Counted from the stretch's first letter, positions 1 to 8,534 are shown. The stretch: DNA of 39,675 nt from CAYRCJ01 sp964422785 (GCA_964422785.1 CAYRCJ010000002.1:1-39675), one strand, 5' to 3'. Translations and numbers: made by a program. Notes: generated by a model from the sequence alone, not told the origin.

Positions 1-124
1 AATAGCCAATATGCCGTCGAGATTTTTGAATGAAATACCGGAGCACTTATTGGCATTTATTAATAAACCTGCCTACCGGACAGGCAGGCCGGAAGAGATT
101 GAGGAAGATATTTTTATTGAGTAA
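1..124 (+). CDS. UvrD/PcrA/Rep-type DNA helicase, C-terminal end (partial)
   Basis: Only the last 40 codons are present, cut by the left edge; codons begin at base 2 and end with TAA at 122-124. The peptide contains PSRFLNEIP, a segment typical of the end of the motor domain in UvrD/PcrA/Rep superfamily 1 helicases, which unwind DNA in repair and replication restart. After it the protein runs only about 28 residues and ends in an acidic tail (EEIEEDIFIE), so the long C-terminal extension of many PcrA proteins is absent. The stretch NKPAYRTGRPE is encoded by a palindromic CCTGCC/GGCAGG repeat lying in the reading frame. The family call rests on one short motif, so the exact paralogue (UvrD, PcrA or Rep) cannot be given. 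Confidence 0.65.
   Translation, partial: IANMPSRFLNEIPEHLLAFINKPAYRTGRPEEIEEDIFIE
68..88. repeat. CCTGCC/GGCAGG palindromic repeat inside the helicase gene
   Basis: CCTGCCT and AGGCAGG arms flank a short centre (ACCGGAC). Related palindromes occur at 200-219 and 15153-15170. This copy is translated, adding about seven residues near the helicase C-terminus without breaking the frame. Confidence 0.7.
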
Positions 125-134
125 AGTTAAAAAT

Positions 135-243
135 AAGCAATAATATCGTTGAGCGGGTTTTGTCAGTAGACAACCCCGAGCGAGCAGTAACGAGGCAAGC
201 CTGCCTGCCGGTAGGCAGGGAAAGTGAAACGATGTTATTGCTT
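135..243. repeat. 109-bp composite palindrome between the helicase gene and rsmA
   Basis: The outer arms 135-150 (AAGCAATAATATCGTT) and 228-243 (AACGATGTTATTGCTT) pair over 16 bp with one G-U wobble. Inside lie GTTGAGCGGG and GACAACCCCGAGCGAGCAG segments and a CCTGCCT/AGGCAGG palindrome at 200-219. The element is followed by CTTTTT, so as RNA it could act as a terminator for the helicase gene. It ends 14 nt before the rsmA start codon. It resembles the dispersed palindrome at 2714-2820 in sharing a CCGAGCGAGC/GAGCGAGCGT-like core. Confidence 0.7.
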
Positions 244-257
244 CTTTTTAAAAAAAT

Positions 258-995
258 ATGGAAAAATTCAAAACAAAAAAACATTTCGGACAAAACTTCT
301 TAAATAACAAGAAAATTCTGGAGGAGATGGTTATCGCTGGAGAAATTTCAAAAAAAGATGTTGTTTTGGAGATTGGTCCTGGATTGGGAAGCCTGACTGA
401 AGTTCTGGCCAAAAAAGCCAAAAAAATAATCGCGGTAGAAAAAGACAACGACCTAATCCCGATTCTTAAAGAAAAATTTGCGGGCACAAAAAATATAGAG
501 ATTATTCATGGAGATATTTTAAAAATCTATAATAAAATTTTGCCCGCAAAATATAAAATTGTGGCCAATATCCCCTATTATCTTACTTCGCATTTTCTGA
601 GATTATTTTTGTCTCAGGCCAAATCCAAACCGAGCCTGATGGTTTTGATGATCCAAAAAGAAGTCGCGGAAAGAATAATGGGGGGAGAATCTCTCTTGTC
701 TCTGTCCGTCAAGGCGTATGGAAATCCGAAAATAGTGCGCAAAGTTTCAAAAAACCTTTTTTCGCCGCCCCCCAAAGTTGATTCCGCGGTCATAAAAATA
801 TCGGACATCTCGGACAAATGGTTTAGGTCGCGCAAAATAAACGAGGAAAAATTTTTTGAGATTCTCCGATCCGCGTTTCAACAAAAAAGAAAAATGCTTC
901 GACATTCTCTTCGAAAATATAAAATTCCGGAGAAATACGGCAACAAAAGGCCGGAAGAGTTGAATTTGGATAACTGGGCTGAAATTATCGGCTAG
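258..995 (+). CDS. rsmA: 16S rRNA dimethyladenosine transferase RsmA/KsgA
   Basis: This 245-aa protein dimethylates the two adjacent adenines in the 3'-terminal helix of 16S rRNA (helix 45) during small-subunit assembly. The sequence opens with KKHFGQNFL, the family N-terminal signature. The S-adenosylmethionine loop EIGPGLG is at residues 38-44 and the catalytic NIPYY motif (family NLPY/F) at 104-108. The C-terminal region carries FQQKRKMLRHSL, matching the family's small helical domain. The protein is slightly shorter than the roughly 270 aa of E. coli KsgA. The start ATG is the only good in-frame candidate and lies just after the palindrome at 135-243. Its last bases overlap the convergent gene at 985-1566. 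Confidence 0.95.
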   Translation: MEKFKTKKHFGQNFLNNKKILEEMVIAGEISKKDVVLEIGPGLGSLTEVLAKKAKKIIAVEKDNDLIPILKEKFAGTKNIEIIHGDILKIYNKILPAKYKIVANIPYYLTSHFLRLFLSQAKSKPSLMVLMIQKEVAERIMGGESLLSLSVKAYGNPKIVRKVSKNLFSPPPKVDSAVIKISDISDKWFRSRKINEEKFFEILRSAFQQKRKMLRHSLRKYKIPEKYGNKRPEELNLDNWAEIIG

Positions 996-1566
996 TCCCT
1001 ACCTGCTTTATGCCGTAAGCAATGGGATTTCTGCACACTTTAGTATTAGTTTTTTGGCCTAAAACCCAATTACCTTCCTTGAGGGAATTATAGTTATAAA
1101 TTTTACTGCTTATTGTAGGCGCGACAACCGCCGGCAACGGATTCCCCACAACAAAAACGTCATGCTTGTCGAGAAAATCATTGGCAATGTCGCCTCCCTT
1201 GCACTTACACTCCATCACCTGGATTATTTGACCTCCGAAATTTTCACTTTTATTAACAATGTTCAGAAAATTATCTACTCCTACCTTTTGAGCGGCAGTA
1301 AAACTGGATCCCTTAATCCCGCCTTTAATTATGTCTCCTATTCCGGTTTCCGACCCGAATAAACAGGCTATTTTGCTCTTAAAGAGCTGAAAAAACACTG
1401 AAATCGCGACCGTAATAGCGCAGGAAGTCAGATCAAAACAAGGCTTAAATGTGAATCCGCCACCCGGGGAAATAGGAACATTGGAAATAATGGCCGAGGC
1501 CGCCAATGGAGAAAAAACCTCAAAAATTACAATCAAAAAGGCGATAAAACCAAAAAATCTTCTCAT
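985..1566 (-). CDS. Secreted or membrane-anchored protein of unknown function
   Basis: I do not recognise this 193-aa protein. It starts with a clear signal peptide (MRRFFGF, a hydrophobic core, then LAASA), followed by a proline/glycine-rich stretch. A second moderately hydrophobic segment lies around residues 48-65 (AITVAISVFFQLF). Cysteines occur in loose pairs (CFDLTSC, then CKC near residue 118, one more near the end), suggesting disulfides in an exported protein. The ATG at 1564-1566 follows a TAATAT box by only six bases, so the mRNA is probably leaderless. It is divergent from the cluster starting at 1658 and convergent with rsmA, overlapping it by 11 bp. The location suggests an envelope role linked to the neighbouring T4SS-like genes, but this is inference. 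Confidence 0.75.
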   Translation of the reverse strand: MRRFFGFIAFLIVIFEVFSPLAASAIISNVPISPGGGFTFKPCFDLTSCAITVAISVFFQLFKSKIACLFGSETGIGDIIKGGIKGSSFTAAQKVGVDNFLNIVNKSENFGGQIIQVMECKCKGGDIANDFLDKHDVFVVGNPLPAVVAPTISSKIYNYNSLKEGNWVLGQKTNTKVCRNPIAYGIKQVGTSR

Positions 1567-1621
1567 TTGTTTATATTACCACTTATACACACAAATTATA
1601 AAACGGCTTTAAGCCTAAAAA

Positions 1622-1654
1622 TGCTACAATAGAAGAGGTGAAAAAGATTCACCT
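1622..1654 (+). promoter_or_regulatory. Extended -10 promoter and 5'-terminal hairpin for the envelope cluster
   Basis: TGC-TACAAT (1622-1630) is an extended -10 box. Transcription would start near 1637, at the left arm of a perfect 7-bp inverted repeat: AGGTGAA (1636-1642), loop AAAGA, TTCACCT (1648-1654). The hairpin would sit at the mRNA 5' end, four bases before the TTG start codon at 1658. It includes the only SD-like sequence (AGAGGTG), which would therefore be paired. Confidence 0.55.
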
Positions 1655-1657
1655 GTT

Positions 1658-2677
1658 TTGGAATATCTACCCAGTAAAAAATTTATAATAATTATAGGCT
1701 CCGCTTTATCAATTATTGCGGCTGTATGGCTTTTTACTTTCATTTGGAATTATTTTTCAGCAAATCACAAAAAATACGCGGCTATAGAAATACAAAATGG
1801 CCTTCTTAGCGCCTCGGAAGAAGCCAATAAAGATTCTGACGGGGACGGCCTTAAAGATTGGGAGGAAGTGCTGTGGAAAACCGATCCAAATAAAGCCGAT
1901 ACCGATGGTGACGGGACTCCTGACGGCGAAGAAGTAAGGGAGGGACGGGACCCCAAAGTGCCAAATACCGCGCCGAAAAACAAGACGCCAAATGATAAAT
2001 TAAAAACTCCTGAAAAAATAAAAACTGACGGCGCGCCCGCGAACACCACTCTTACTTCTCAAATAGGCGATGATTTTGCCGCGAAATATCTTGCCACCAA
2101 AGGGATGGCAAATGGAGACCAGCTCAACCTGGAGGTGCAAAAAAATTTAGCCAACTCTATCGCTTTAAATTTTGAAAAAGGAGCGGCATCTTATTCTGAC
2201 GTGTTCGGTAAGCAAGATCTGACGGTTTCCGATAAGGCGGATGAGAAAAAATATCTGGATGCCCTGGGACAGGCTTTGAAAAAAAATTTTAGCGATACCT
2301 CGTCTTCCGAGCTCGCCATCACCAACGACGCCGTCAATTCAAAAGATTTCGGCAAATTGGACCAGCTGAATAATATAATTATTTCTTACAAAAACACCGT
2401 GAACTTTCTTGCAAAACAAACTGTCCCGGCCGGATTTGTGGATTTGCACCTGCAGCTTTTGAATTCAATGCAAAATGTTCTTTTTGCCGTCAGAGATATG
2501 CAGCAAATAAAAGCCGACCCGGCCAGGGGGATGGTGGGAATCAGCCTTTACGCCAAAGAGGCGGAAAAAATAAAATCATATCTGGCCGGTCTTAAAGAAA
2601 AAATAAATAAAGACGGCGTAACTTTTGCCGAAAAAGACGGCGGAGCATTTTTTAACCGATATTTGAGCAAGATTTAA
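1658..2677 (+). CDS. Membrane-anchored protein with thrombospondin type 3-like calcium repeats
   Basis: The 339-aa protein has one N-terminal membrane anchor (about residues 8-32, FIIIIGSALSIIAAVWLFTF), then an outside domain. Residues about 57-100 contain two D-x-D-x-D-G-x-x-D/E motifs (DSDGDGLKDWEE and DTDGDGTPDGEE). These are calcium-binding loops of the thrombospondin type 3/EF-hand-like kind common in Patescibacteria surface proteins. A low-complexity Pro/Lys/Thr linker follows, then about 200 residues predicted mostly helical with no family I recognise. The TTG start at 1658 is chosen because no ATG lies upstream in frame and it is next to the promoter and hairpin at 1622-1654. It is the first gene of the T4SS-like cluster; the next start is one base after its stop. 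Confidence 0.8.
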   Translation: MEYLPSKKFIIIIGSALSIIAAVWLFTFIWNYFSANHKKYAAIEIQNGLLSASEEANKDSDGDGLKDWEEVLWKTDPNKADTDGDGTPDGEEVREGRDPKVPNTAPKNKTPNDKLKTPEKIKTDGAPANTTLTSQIGDDFAAKYLATKGMANGDQLNLEVQKNLANSIALNFEKGAASYSDVFGKQDLTVSDKADEKKYLDALGQALKKNFSDTSSSELAITNDAVNSKDFGKLDQLNNIIISYKNTVNFLAKQTVPAGFVDLHLQLLNSMQNVLFAVRDMQQIKADPARGMVGISLYAKEAEKIKSYLAGLKEKINKDGVTFAEKDGGAFFNRYLSKI

Positions 2678-2678
2678 A

Positions 2679-4280
2679 ATGAGCGAAATGGCAATAAAAA
2701 ACAAAAAAAGAAGTTGCTTTTGCGGGTTTGATGCGCAAAGCGGGCATGGTTCGAGCGAAGCGAGAGAGCTTTGCTGCATCACCCTGAGCGAGCGTGCTGG
2801 GCGAGCGAGGAAAGCAAAAGTAATTTATTTTTTTGTTTTTGTTTTTCTAACATTCAACTTTTTATTTTCAAAAACAGCCTCCGCCAGCGTGTTCGATGAA
2901 GTAATACGCGGCAACAACAATATACCAATTTTCGACCAAAATACCGACGCGCTAAGAAAAAAAGAAGTCGGGGTAATTCCCGGCGTGAGAATTGGAGGAA
3001 GTCAGATACCTACCGGTGTTCTTGGAGCCGGCATAGGCACCTCGCTGGATTCCCTGTACTGGAACCTGGCAAATTTGGCCATCCACGAAATGACTCAAAG
3101 CGTGGTGAGATGGATTCAACACGGATACAAGGGAAAGCCTCTATTTATAACAAACTGGAAAGATTTTCTGTTGGACGTGGGAGACCAGGCCGGAGGACAT
3201 TTTATCGATGAACTTGGGCTGGACGGGCTTTGTCAGCCGTTTGTTCCAAGAATCCAGCTTTTGCTCGCCGGCGGCGGGGCCTTTGAACAAAGAGCGAGAT
3301 GCACCATTTCTGACGTTGTGGATAATACAGAGAATTTTTATAGAGACTTCCAGAACGGCGGATGGAATCGATGGTTTGAAATAACAATGATTCCACAAAA
3401 TAACTTTTACGGAGCTTATTATTTATCACTCGAAGAAAAATTAAAAAGAGAATCGGAAGCGGTTATATCCTCGCAAAACGAAGGCTTGGCATCCGGAGGT
3501 GTTTTGGGAGTACCGGAATGTCATGACGAGAAAGTTTATATACCGCCTGATCCCAGCAATCCGGGATATGATGCCGGTCTCTATCACACAGAACAAAAAT
3601 GTACCACGGTGACCCCCGGGCATGTGGTTGCTTCAGAACTTGAAAAGGCTTTGAACTTACCGACCGACAGACTGGCGGTAGCTGACGAGGTGGATGAAAT
3701 TTTAGGCGCTTCGTTAACGCAGCTTCTCAATACTCTTCGCAACCACAGCCAGGGACTTTTGATTCCGGAAAAAAGTTCTAACGGAGAAAAAGGATTGAAT
3801 GATTTGAACAACACAAACAACACATCGGCTCAACAAACTCTCAACAACGCGGGAGTGACAACCGGTTTATCAGACGCATTGGCAATTTCAAGAGATATAA
3901 CAACTCTCAAAGAAGATTCTTCCGCTAAATTAACTTCGGAAGTCGGTATATTAATATCTCTAAAAGATTGTTTAGAGTCTAAAGCTTCGACCACCGATGA
4001 AGTAATCAGCAGAATCAATACCGCCTCATCGACAATCCCCGTGATTGCCTCGGATATTCAAAATCAAAACACTATAACAAATTCGATTGATACCGCGACC
4101 AATAATCTTTATCAGGGAGCTCAGCAAGGAGCGGACCTAACTGAGATAATAAGCAATGCCATTCAAGTATCAGAACTCGCCACCAGTGCCACCCTCCAAA
4201 GCGCTCAAACAGAAAATGATCAGATCACGGCGGATAAACTTCAGGCCGAAGCCGACTTATCATCATGCAAAACCCAATGA
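2679..4280 (+). CDS. Exported protein of the T4SS-like cluster with an interrupted signal peptide
   Basis: I do not recognise a family in this 533-aa protein. The hydrophobic core of a signal peptide (VIYFFVFVFLTFNFLF, ending near SKTASA) lies at about residues 48-70. It is preceded by a short start MSEMAIKNKK and about 35 unusual residues rich in Cys, Arg, Ser and Glu, encoded by a palindromic repeat (2714-2820). No usual start codon exists between the repeat and the hydrophobic core, so the repeat appears to be translated. The mature part has many aromatic and cysteine residues up to about residue 320. A Ser/Thr/Asn/Gln-rich, heptad-like C-terminal half follows, consistent with a long helical stalk. 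It overlaps the next gene by 16 bp, implying coupled translation with the VirB6-like protein. Confidence 0.75.
   Translation: MSEMAIKNKKRSCFCGFDAQSGHGSSEARELCCITLSERAGRARKAKVIYFFVFVFLTFNFLFSKTASASVFDEVIRGNNNIPIFDQNTDALRKKEVGVIPGVRIGGSQIPTGVLGAGIGTSLDSLYWNLANLAIHEMTQSVVRWIQHGYKGKPLFITNWKDFLLDVGDQAGGHFIDELGLDGLCQPFVPRIQLLLAGGGAFEQRARCTISDVVDNTENFYRDFQNGGWNRWFEITMIPQNNFYGAYYLSLEEKLKRESEAVISSQNEGLASGGVLGVPECHDEKVYIPPDPSNPGYDAGLYHTEQKCTTVTPGHVVASELEKALNLPTDRLAVADEVDEILGASLTQLLNTLRNHSQGLLIPEKSSNGEKGLNDLNNTNNTSAQQTLNNAGVTTGLSDALAISRDITTLKEDSSAKLTSEVGILISLKDCLESKASTTDEVISRINTASSTIPVIASDIQNQNTITNSIDTATNNLYQGAQQGADLTEIISNAIQVSELATSATLQSAQTENDQITADKLQAEADLSSCKTQ
2714..2820. repeat. In-frame palindromic element within the signal-peptide region
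   Basis: The outer arms contain CTTTTGC (2717-2723) and GCAAAAG (2814-2820). Inner arms GATGCGCAAAGC (2730-2741) and GCTTTGCTGCATC (2768-2780) pair with one bulge. Between and after these are GAGCGAAGCGAG and GAGCGAGCGTGCTGGGCGAG segments. The element keeps the frame open and adds about 35 residues between the signal-peptide start and its hydrophobic core. Confidence 0.7.
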
Positions 4281-7200
4281 ACTGGTTTAACAAAAATAGA
4301 AATAAGATCTTGGCGGCCTCAATCTTTGTGATTGCGGTGCTCGGAATCTTTTTTTCAACAACAAAGATTCACGCGGTAACGGACACAAGACTGCCGATAT
4401 TTAACGGCACCGCTTTGCCGAAAGCGGCGGCGGGAGCGGCAAGCACGGCATCAACATTTAAAGATATTGGCTTAGGATTTTTGGGTAAAGCCGGGGATGT
4501 GGCCACTTGGGGTTTGGCCATCTATGGAATTTTAAATGTTATATACGCGGTACTGCTATGGTTTATAAGCTTTGGGTACTCGCTTTTAAATATGGCTGTA
4601 AATACGGCATTGGATCCTCACTGGTTTCAGATAGACGCGGTGATTAAAGGATGGACGTTGGTTAGAGATTTTTCTAACATCTGGTTTATTTTAGTAATTC
4701 TTTTTATATCGATAACGACAATACTGAGAATCGAATCTTATGGTGTCAAAAAATTGCTGCCCAATGTTATTCTTATGGCTTTTTTAATAAACTTCAGTTT
4801 GCCGATAACCACTTTCGTAATTGATATGGCAAATGTTATTGCAGTCCAGTTTAAAAACGCTGTCTGTCATGAGCATTATGATCCAAACACAAAAACGACT
4901 ACTTGCGACGTGTCCGGAAATATTGAAAACGCTTTAAATTCAAAGGCATTTACAGAGGCTTTTATAGAATCTACGAAAGAACAACCTCAAAACGCGGGGA
5001 CACCAGCAAACAACGCGGCTCCGGCAAATACTCCTAATCTTCTACCGCTCGTGCCTCAAGCTCACGCGCAAGTTCAAGTTTTGGCTGCGCTTCCTGCCAT
5101 TTTGGAAATCGCTGGCCAAATTTTGGGCGCGCTTGGTTTAGCGAGCTTAGGCTGGGGCGCCATACAAACATATTTAGGAAACAGCTCTTTTCTCGGCGTG
5201 GCCACAAAATCATTTATCGGCATCACTGTATCGGATATTTTTCTGGCGTTCACAGCTTATATAATACTGGCCATAGCCGTACTTTTCTTGATTAGGATTA
5301 TTACTTTGCTTTTTATTGTTATAGTCTCTCCATTAGGATTTTTAGCTTCAGTAGTGCCAGGAGTCAAAAAATTCGGAGATGAGTGGTGGGATAAACTTTT
5401 TGCCCAATCCTTCTTCGCGCCTGTTTCATTATTTTTCTTGTGGGTATCTTTAACTTTGATGCAAAATATGAAAGACGCTATGACAATAAACGGAGTGTCT
5501 TATGATTTTACTGATCCTACAAATGCCAGGCTTATATTTTACATATTTTCAATAATTCTCCTTTATGGAAGCTTGTGGGCCGCAAAAAAAATGGGAGCGT
5601 TTGGGGCAGACACCTTGCTCAAATGGCTTGGCACAGCCCAGGGAGCGATAACGGGATTCGTTGGAGGAGTGGCGGCCAGAAACTTGGTGGCTCCTATCGG
5701 AGCCGGTCTATTGGGAGCCGGGGTACCGCAGAGAATCGCGAGACTGCCCGGAGGAACAATCGTAGCACCGCAGGCTCAAAGCTTTGCCAGGTGGCTTTCT
5801 ACCAGAGGAGGAGCGGAAACAGACGCCGCCGCCAAAGCCGCTCTTGGTATGACATTGGCCTTGGCCGAACGCCCGGCTTATTTCGGCAAACTTGATAGAG
5901 CCGGCAAAGAAGCAATGCTAAGGAAGATGAAAGACGATGAGCGGGCGGCGTTCATGCAAACACTCGCCCCTCAACAACAGCAAATCGCCCAGCAGATTTT
6001 GCGTTCCGGTAAATTTACTCCGGAGGAACAGGCCAAGTTTGATCTGGATGCCTGGAAACGCCTTACAAAAGAAGGGCAAATTCAACAGTTCGCTGGCTTA
6101 AATAATGATTCAAAAGAAGCGGTTCTTAGAAGTCTTAGCGATAGCGACCGGGCCGCCCTTGTGGCATCTTTGCCGGCGGCAGAGCAAGCAATTGCTCAGG
6201 GCATTTTGAGATCTGCCAGATTTACGCCGTCAGAACAGGCCAAGTTTGATCTGGAAGCGTGGAAGAGGCTTCCAAGAGAAAGATTGAATGATGAATTCGC
6301 AAAACTAAACGCTGAAGCAAAAGAGCAGGTTCTCAAGAGTATGAGCGACGACGACAAGGCCAGATTTATTGGCGGATTGGAAAATCCAAAAGCCGATCTC
6401 GCCCAGGAAACTAAAGATTTATATGCCAGAGCTGCGAGAGAATCCAGAGACCTGTTAAATTCCGCGAAACTTACGACAAAAGAAAGAAGTGATTTTGATA
6501 AAGCTGACAGGAAATTCAAAATTACCGGATCAGAACGCGAAGCGGCGGGCTTGGTTGGATTTATGGATAGAGCCCTGTCCGCAGAAAACGGTGAAAAAGA
6601 AGCATTGGCAAACTTTAAAGTGATGGACGATCGCCAACGGCTTGTGCTTTTGGAAACCTGGTCTAAAGATACGGCAAAACTTGATCGGTGGAATAAATGG
6701 TTTCAAAATGAAGTTTCTCCTGAGGATCAAGATAAGTTCCATCGCGATACTCTGCGCAGAGCATCCAATGAAGCGCTTAATGCCTACGTCGATTCATCAG
6801 AAGTTAAAATTAATCCCGACGGAACCAGTGTTACTGACAGAGCGATCCAAGAAAGAGTTTTGGCCGCCTTGCCGGCGCAACAACAAGCTAAGATTTTTGA
6901 ACTATGGAACAAAAATAGAAATAATCCGAAAAACGCAGAGAGACTTAGAGTTCTCGACAAAATCGCCGAAACCAAACTTTCCGCGGACGCCCAACAGAGT
7001 TACTACAAAGAGGTGGCAAGAGTCATCGGAGACAAACCAAATGATGAAATTGCTGAATTCTACAAAGATTTACCTAAAAAAGTTGGGATTGAAATTATGC
7101 GCTCGAGAAAAATTGATCTTAATATTGCGTTGATAGATAAATTGGATCCGGTTTCTGATAAAGCAGTGTTGGATAGAGTGTTTAAACACGTAAGAGAGGC

Positions 7201-7780
7201 CGGGCAGAGTGGAGAGTTCGCCAAAAAGTTGAATCCGGTTTACAAAGTTCAATATTTGGATATCGATCCGGAAAAAGTAACGCTAACTCCGGCCGAAATA
7301 GAAAGAAGAGTCGTGCAGGAAATAAGGGTAGTGGCGCCCAAAGACCTGTCGCAACGAATAACGGTTAAGGCTTTGGATAATAAGCAAGTAAGAAATGCGT
7401 TGCTCAGCGGTGGAAGCCTGTCACAAATCGCGGCGCTGATGGACACACCGGCAAAATCAGAAAAGATGAAACAAATATTTACAGAAATTAAAGCAACTGT
7501 TCCTTCGGAATCGGAAATCAAGAATTCGGAATTATTTAAAACTCTAATGACATCGCTTAAACAAATTAGCGACTTAAAAGAAAGAGAAAATACCGCGTTT
7601 AATCAGATTATGGCAAACTCTGAAGCCAAATCGGAAGCAATGCAGGAAATGCTGACAAGGAGATTTGAGCGCGAATACAACAACAAAGTCCTGGGTGAGC
7701 AGCTGGCCGAACTCTGGAAATCAGATGGAAAAACTCTAACCCCGCCGCAAAAATCTCTTAAAAAACAAATTTTCGGCTAA
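4265..7780 (+). CDS. VirB6/TrbL-like polytopic T4SS channel protein with a long repeat-bearing tail
   Basis: This 1171-aa protein probably forms the inner-membrane channel part of a T4SS. After an N-terminal signal or anchor (about residues 14-33) come several hydrophobic segments between residues about 70 and 450: VATWGLAIYGILNVIYAVLLW, IWFILVILFISITTILRI, and an ILAIAVLFLIRIITLLFIVIV pair followed by SPLGFLASVVPG. This S-P-L-G-F segment is typical of TrbL/VirB6-like proteins in Patescibacteria. From about residue 500 to the end it is charged and soluble. It contains three copies of a 69-residue unit starting at nucleotides 5906, 6113 and 6320 (KEAMLRKMKDDERAAF, KEAVLRSLSDSDRAAL, KEQVLKSMSDDDKARF). 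The tail is much longer than classical VirB6 (about 300 aa). It overlaps the previous gene by 16 bp and precedes the PrgI/VirB4 block. Confidence 0.8.
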   Translation: MQNPMNWFNKNRNKILAASIFVIAVLGIFFSTTKIHAVTDTRLPIFNGTALPKAAAGAASTASTFKDIGLGFLGKAGDVATWGLAIYGILNVIYAVLLWFISFGYSLLNMAVNTALDPHWFQIDAVIKGWTLVRDFSNIWFILVILFISITTILRIESYGVKKLLPNVILMAFLINFSLPITTFVIDMANVIAVQFKNAVCHEHYDPNTKTTTCDVSGNIENALNSKAFTEAFIESTKEQPQNAGTPANNAAPANTPNLLPLVPQAHAQVQVLAALPAILEIAGQILGALGLASLGWGAIQTYLGNSSFLGVATKSFIGITVSDIFLAFTAYIILAIAVLFLIRIITLLFIVIVSPLGFLASVVPGVKKFGDEWWDKLFAQSFFAPVSLFFLWVSLTLMQNMKDAMTINGVSYDFTDPTNARLIFYIFSIILLYGSLWAAKKMGAFGADTLLKWLGTAQGAITGFVGGVAARNLVAPIGAGLLGAGVPQRIARLPGGTIVAPQAQSFARWLSTRGGAETDAAAKAALGMTLALAERPAYFGKLDRAGKEAMLRKMKDDERAAFMQTLAPQQQQIAQQILRSGKFTPEEQAKFDLDAWKRLTKEGQIQQFAGLNNDSKEAVLRSLSDSDRAALVASLPAAEQAIAQGILRSARFTPSEQAKFDLEAWKRLPRERLNDEFAKLNAEAKEQVLKSMSDDDKARFIGGLENPKADLAQETKDLYARAARESRDLLNSAKLTTKERSDFDKADRKFKITGSEREAAGLVGFMDRALSAENGEKEALANFKVMDDRQRLVLLETWSKDTAKLDRWNKWFQNEVSPEDQDKFHRDTLRRASNEALNAYVDSSEVKINPDGTSVTDRAIQERVLAALPAQQQAKIFELWNKNRNNPKNAERLRVLDKIAETKLSADAQQSYYKEVARVIGDKPNDEIAEFYKDLPKKVGIEIMRSRKIDLNIALIDKLDPVSDKAVLDRVFKHVREAGQSGEFAKKLNPVYKVQYLDIDPEKVTLTPAEIERRVVQEIRVVAPKDLSQRITVKALDNKQVRNALLSGGSLSQIAALMDTPAKSEKMKQIFTEIKATVPSESEIKNSELFKTLMTSLKQISDLKERENTAFNQIMANSEAKSEAMQEMLTRRFEREYNNKVLGEQLAELWKSDGKTLTPPQKSLKKQIFG
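5906..6526 (+). repeat. Three tandem 207-bp (69-codon) coding repeats
   Basis: Equivalent codons (AAA-GA-GC/CAG) recur at exactly 207-base spacing (5906, 6113, 6320). The units share K-E-x-x-L-[RK]-x-[ML]-x-D-x-[DE]-[RK]-A, then [IL]-A-Q-x-I-L-R-S-x-[KR]-F-T-P-x-E-Q-A-K-F-D-L-[DE]-A-W-K-R-L. The third copy loses similarity in its second half, so its right boundary is approximate. Confidence 0.75.
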
Positions 7781-7799
7781 GCATGGTAAAATAAATAAT

Positions 7800-8531
7800 A
7801 TGGACGAAGACAAAAAAACAGACGAAATAATGAAGCAATATTTGGATCTCCCGGAGGATGTCCAAAAAGCGCTTTTCGCGCCGGAGACCTCCAATTCAAT
7901 ACTGGCCACAGGCAAAAAATATAACCTTGCCATCGATAAAATGGGAGAGCTTGCGGATGAAACCGGCCTGGTGATGCTCGGGATCACCCCGCCGTCAGAA
8001 TACATAAAAAATCTTGTTAAAAGGCTCGGGGTAGACGCAGAAAAAGCAAAAGGAGTGGCCGAAGACATAAATCAAAAAGTTTTCTCGCCGATCCGCGAGT
8101 CTCTCAAAAAAATACATGGTATCGGCGCCCCCGTCCCTCAGGCGCAGCAGGAAAAAACTATCGCAGTAAAGCCATTGCCCAAAAAAGAGGAGACCATAGG
8201 TTTAGGCGAAAAAACCCCGGAAGAAAAAGCCAAAGAAGTAATTGAAGAAAATAAAAAACGCGAACTGGCTCGCCGCCAAGAAGCGGAAAAACCGCGCCCC
8301 GTGCCTGAAGTCCCGCCAATCTTTGTTAAAAAAATCCCGGTTATGGAACCAAAGACAGCGCCAGCAGCCAAACAACCTATGTCCTCTAATCCACTGAATA
8401 TAAAACAAGAATTAGAAAAAATGTTAAATCCGGCGGCCGCCCCTGTTTTGCCAAAAACCCCTCCGTTTTCACCGGAAATTTCAGTAAACACGCCGCAGAC
8501 CAAGGATCCTTATCGGGAACCGATTGATTAA
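7800..8531 (+). CDS. Cytoplasmic hypothetical protein of the T4SS-like cluster
   Basis: This 243-aa protein has no signal peptide or membrane segment. Residues 1-100 look helical and globular (EIMKQYLDLPEDVQKALFAP, a helical K-N-L-V-K-R-L-G-V-D-A-E-K region, and E-D-I-N-Q-K-V-F). The remainder is a Pro/Ala/Lys/Glu-rich linker that is probably disordered. The N-terminal pattern (degree of compression, VQ-K-A-L-F then A-x-x-Y-x-L) is seen in uncharacterised Patescibacteria proteins next to T4SS genes, but I cannot assign a function. A TAAAAT box 10 nt before the ATG suggests a secondary leaderless promoter. It lies between the VirB6-like gene and the PrgI gene (3-base spacing), so it may regulate or scaffold the machine. 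Confidence 0.7.
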   Translation: MDEDKKTDEIMKQYLDLPEDVQKALFAPETSNSILATGKKYNLAIDKMGELADETGLVMLGITPPSEYIKNLVKRLGVDAEKAKGVAEDINQKVFSPIRESLKKIHGIGAPVPQAQQEKTIAVKPLPKKEETIGLGEKTPEEKAKEVIEENKKRELARRQEAEKPRPVPEVPPIFVKKIPVMEPKTAPAAKQPMSSNPLNIKQELEKMLNPAAAPVLPKTPPFSPEISVNTPQTKDPYREPID

Positions 8532-8534
8532 ACT

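Noticed and set aside
1162..1362. 66-aa plus-strand frame opposite the secreted orphan
   Set aside because: The minus-strand gene has a signal peptide and promoter; this frame has neither.
5575..5895. 106-aa Arg/Ser-rich frame inside the VirB6-like gene
   Set aside because: It is out of frame within a well-supported gene and has the composition of a frame shadow.
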